A stretch of DNA of 43,001 nucleotides, from assembly GCA_031549885.1 (NCBI GenBank), contig JAVBPD010000023.1:1-43001 (forward strand), given 5' to 3'. Below, piece after piece: positions 42,129 through 43,001 of the stretch. How positions within the stretch are numbered: position 1 is the stretch's first letter; every line of letters begins with the position of its first letter. The notes under the pieces were generated by a model. It searched no databases. It saw only the letters and a list, made by a program, of their open reading frames with translations, and was not told where the DNA came from. Made by a program: the position numbers and the translations under genes. This DNA is from WQUF01 sp031549885. GTDB lineage: Bacteria > Bacillota > Clostridia > Clostridiales > Clostridiaceae.

Positions 42129-42587
42129 CTACCCCATAACAGGATTATTTCTACAATAAGTAAACACATTACTTCCCAATATATTATCAAGACCTCTACT
42201 AGCCCCTGTAATATCATCAGGACTTATAAACCTACAAAGATTTGGATCATAGTATCTGTTTTGGAGATAATAAAGTTTTGTCTCCTATCCTCTATACCTA
42301 AATGGATTATCTACTCCTAATGTACTAACCATTGTTCCTGTTACACTTGCTATATTTCCCCAGGCATCATATAAATATGTGACTACAATGTTACCATCTT
42401 TATCCATTAAGCCTACTACATCTTTATTCTCAGGATTTTTAAGAATGTAATTATGTATATTTTTAACAGATTTTTCCGATAATACTATACGAAAAAAATA
42501 AGAAAAAATCCATATTGAAATAGTAAAAATTCCAAATGGTATATTGTCAAATGCAAAGATTAAAAAGTACCTTGTGTTTGAAATCAC
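42129..42587 (-). pseudogene. RHS repeat-associated core fragment B (broken)
   Basis: On the - strand: VVGLMDKDGNIVVTYLYDAWGN, then VDNPFRYRG, a TAG stop at 42285-42287, and in the same frame ETKLYYLQNRYYDPNLCRFISPDD and GASRGLDNILGSNVFTYCRNNP before a stop at 42129. This is the C-terminal end of an RHS core, where the usual RYRGYYYD-E has lost codons and gained a stop. The upstream part (near 42490-42587) is hydrophobic and unlike RHS, suggesting a junction. Intact RHS proteins would be thousands of residues. Confidence 0.8.
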
Positions 42588-42894
42588 TCTAAGCTCTATA
42601 AAAACATCAAATTAATCATCATAATAGAATTGAGTGATACTTTATATTGGTGTGTTGCAAATATTTATGAAACACACCTAAATTAATAAGTAATTTAAAA
42701 TTTTTCTCCTCAATTTTATGTCTACTTTTCTGCTATAAGTCCACCTTTTTTATTTAGTTATTGTGTTCAATTTCATAAATCTAATTTAGGAATCATACAA
42801 AAATAACATTCACTTTCGCTCTTTTAAATTCTTTAAATCGGTTCATAAATAGCAAATTTTCCTTTTGATTTCATTGCATCATTCCTGTTTTTAT
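42588..42894. other. AT-rich stretch without a recognised gene
   Basis: Stop codons interrupt all frames. On the - strand short coding-like pieces follow one another (for example MKSKGKFAIYEPI at about 42824-42865 and KKGGLIAEK near 42740), which may be a decayed gene, but I cannot name it. Confidence 0.4.
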
Positions 42895-43001
42895 TTAAAA
42901 ATATAAATTTATAACTTCCTTTGCATTCCAACCTAATAATACCTTACAATCAAAAGAATATATATGCGAAATTTTGAATGCAATATGATCCTTAATATTT
43001 T
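42895..43001 (-). CDS. Partial unknown frame at the window edge
   Basis: An open frame entering from beyond the right edge, 34 codons plus stop on the - strand, reading ...IKDHIAFKISHIYSFDCKV then LLGWNAKEVINLYF. The amino-acid mix looks protein-like, but it is too short to place and may be part of the same decayed sequence as its neighbour. Confidence 0.25.
   Translation of the reverse strand, partial: NIKDHIAFKISHIYSFDCKVLLGWNAKEVINLYF

Noticed and set aside
41106..43001. CRISPR array or tRNA genes in the accessory right end
   Set aside because: No regularly spaced repeats and no cloverleaf were seen; the only repeat is the pair of RHS fragments about 1.1 kb apart.

Overview
The window comes from a very AT-rich low-GC Firmicute, most likely Clostridium or a close relative. 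The gene order tuf, S10-spc-alpha ribosomal superoperon, ecfA1-ecfA2-ecfT-truA, rplM-rpsI is the clostridial order. Strong AGGAGG ribosome-binding sites, frequent TTG and GTG starts and the Cys-containing forms of S14, S4, L24 and L36 also fit.

Bases 1-20616 are core genome on the + strand: the end of tuf and its terminator, a strong promoter with a structured leader, then rpsJ-rplC-rplD-rplW-rplB-rpsS-rplV-rpsC-rplP-rpmC-rpsQ-rplN-rplX-rplE-rpsN-rpsH-rplF-rplR-rpsE-rpmD-rplO-secY-adk, a KOW protein, infA-rpmJ-rpsM-rpsK-rpsD-rpoA-rplQ, the ECF transporter energising module with truA, rplM-rpsI and upp. The map gene (methionine aminopeptidase), usually found between adk and infA, is absent; about 300 bases without a recognisable gene lie there.

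Bases about 20617-39376 are a biosynthetic gene cluster in one orientation, bounded by a 42-base palindromic terminator on the left and a strong terminator on the right, with a consensus-like promoter at 20916. It holds a small ketosynthase with a full Cys-His-His triad, a partner ketosynthase without the Cys (chain-length-factor-like), a stand-alone acyl carrier protein, a Cys-rich PP-loop amidotransferase-like protein, an AMP-forming acyl ligase, an asparagine-synthetase homologue whose N-terminal nucleophile Cys is replaced by Asn, and two megasynthases resembling polyunsaturated-fatty-acid (Pfa/Hgl-type) synthases: KS-AT-ACP-KR and KS-CLF-AT-DH-DH. No enoyl reductase, thioesterase or phosphopantetheinyl transferase is present. 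My inference is that the cluster makes a polyene-type acyl chain that is loaded by the ligase/ACP and amidated or amide-coupled by the two ATP-pyrophosphatase enzymes. I recognise the families but not the cluster, and it may be undescribed.

Bases 39377-41158 carry a C_GCAxxG_C_C-type redox protein, a transglutaminase-like protein with a Cys-His-Asp triad, and a coiled-coil protein of unknown role. Bases 41160-43001 are decayed accessory DNA on the - strand: two related RHS core fragments (an 84-base stretch repeated with 6 mismatches), a small membrane protein between them, and AT-rich sequence. This looks like the scar of an RHS/WapA-type polymorphic toxin locus.
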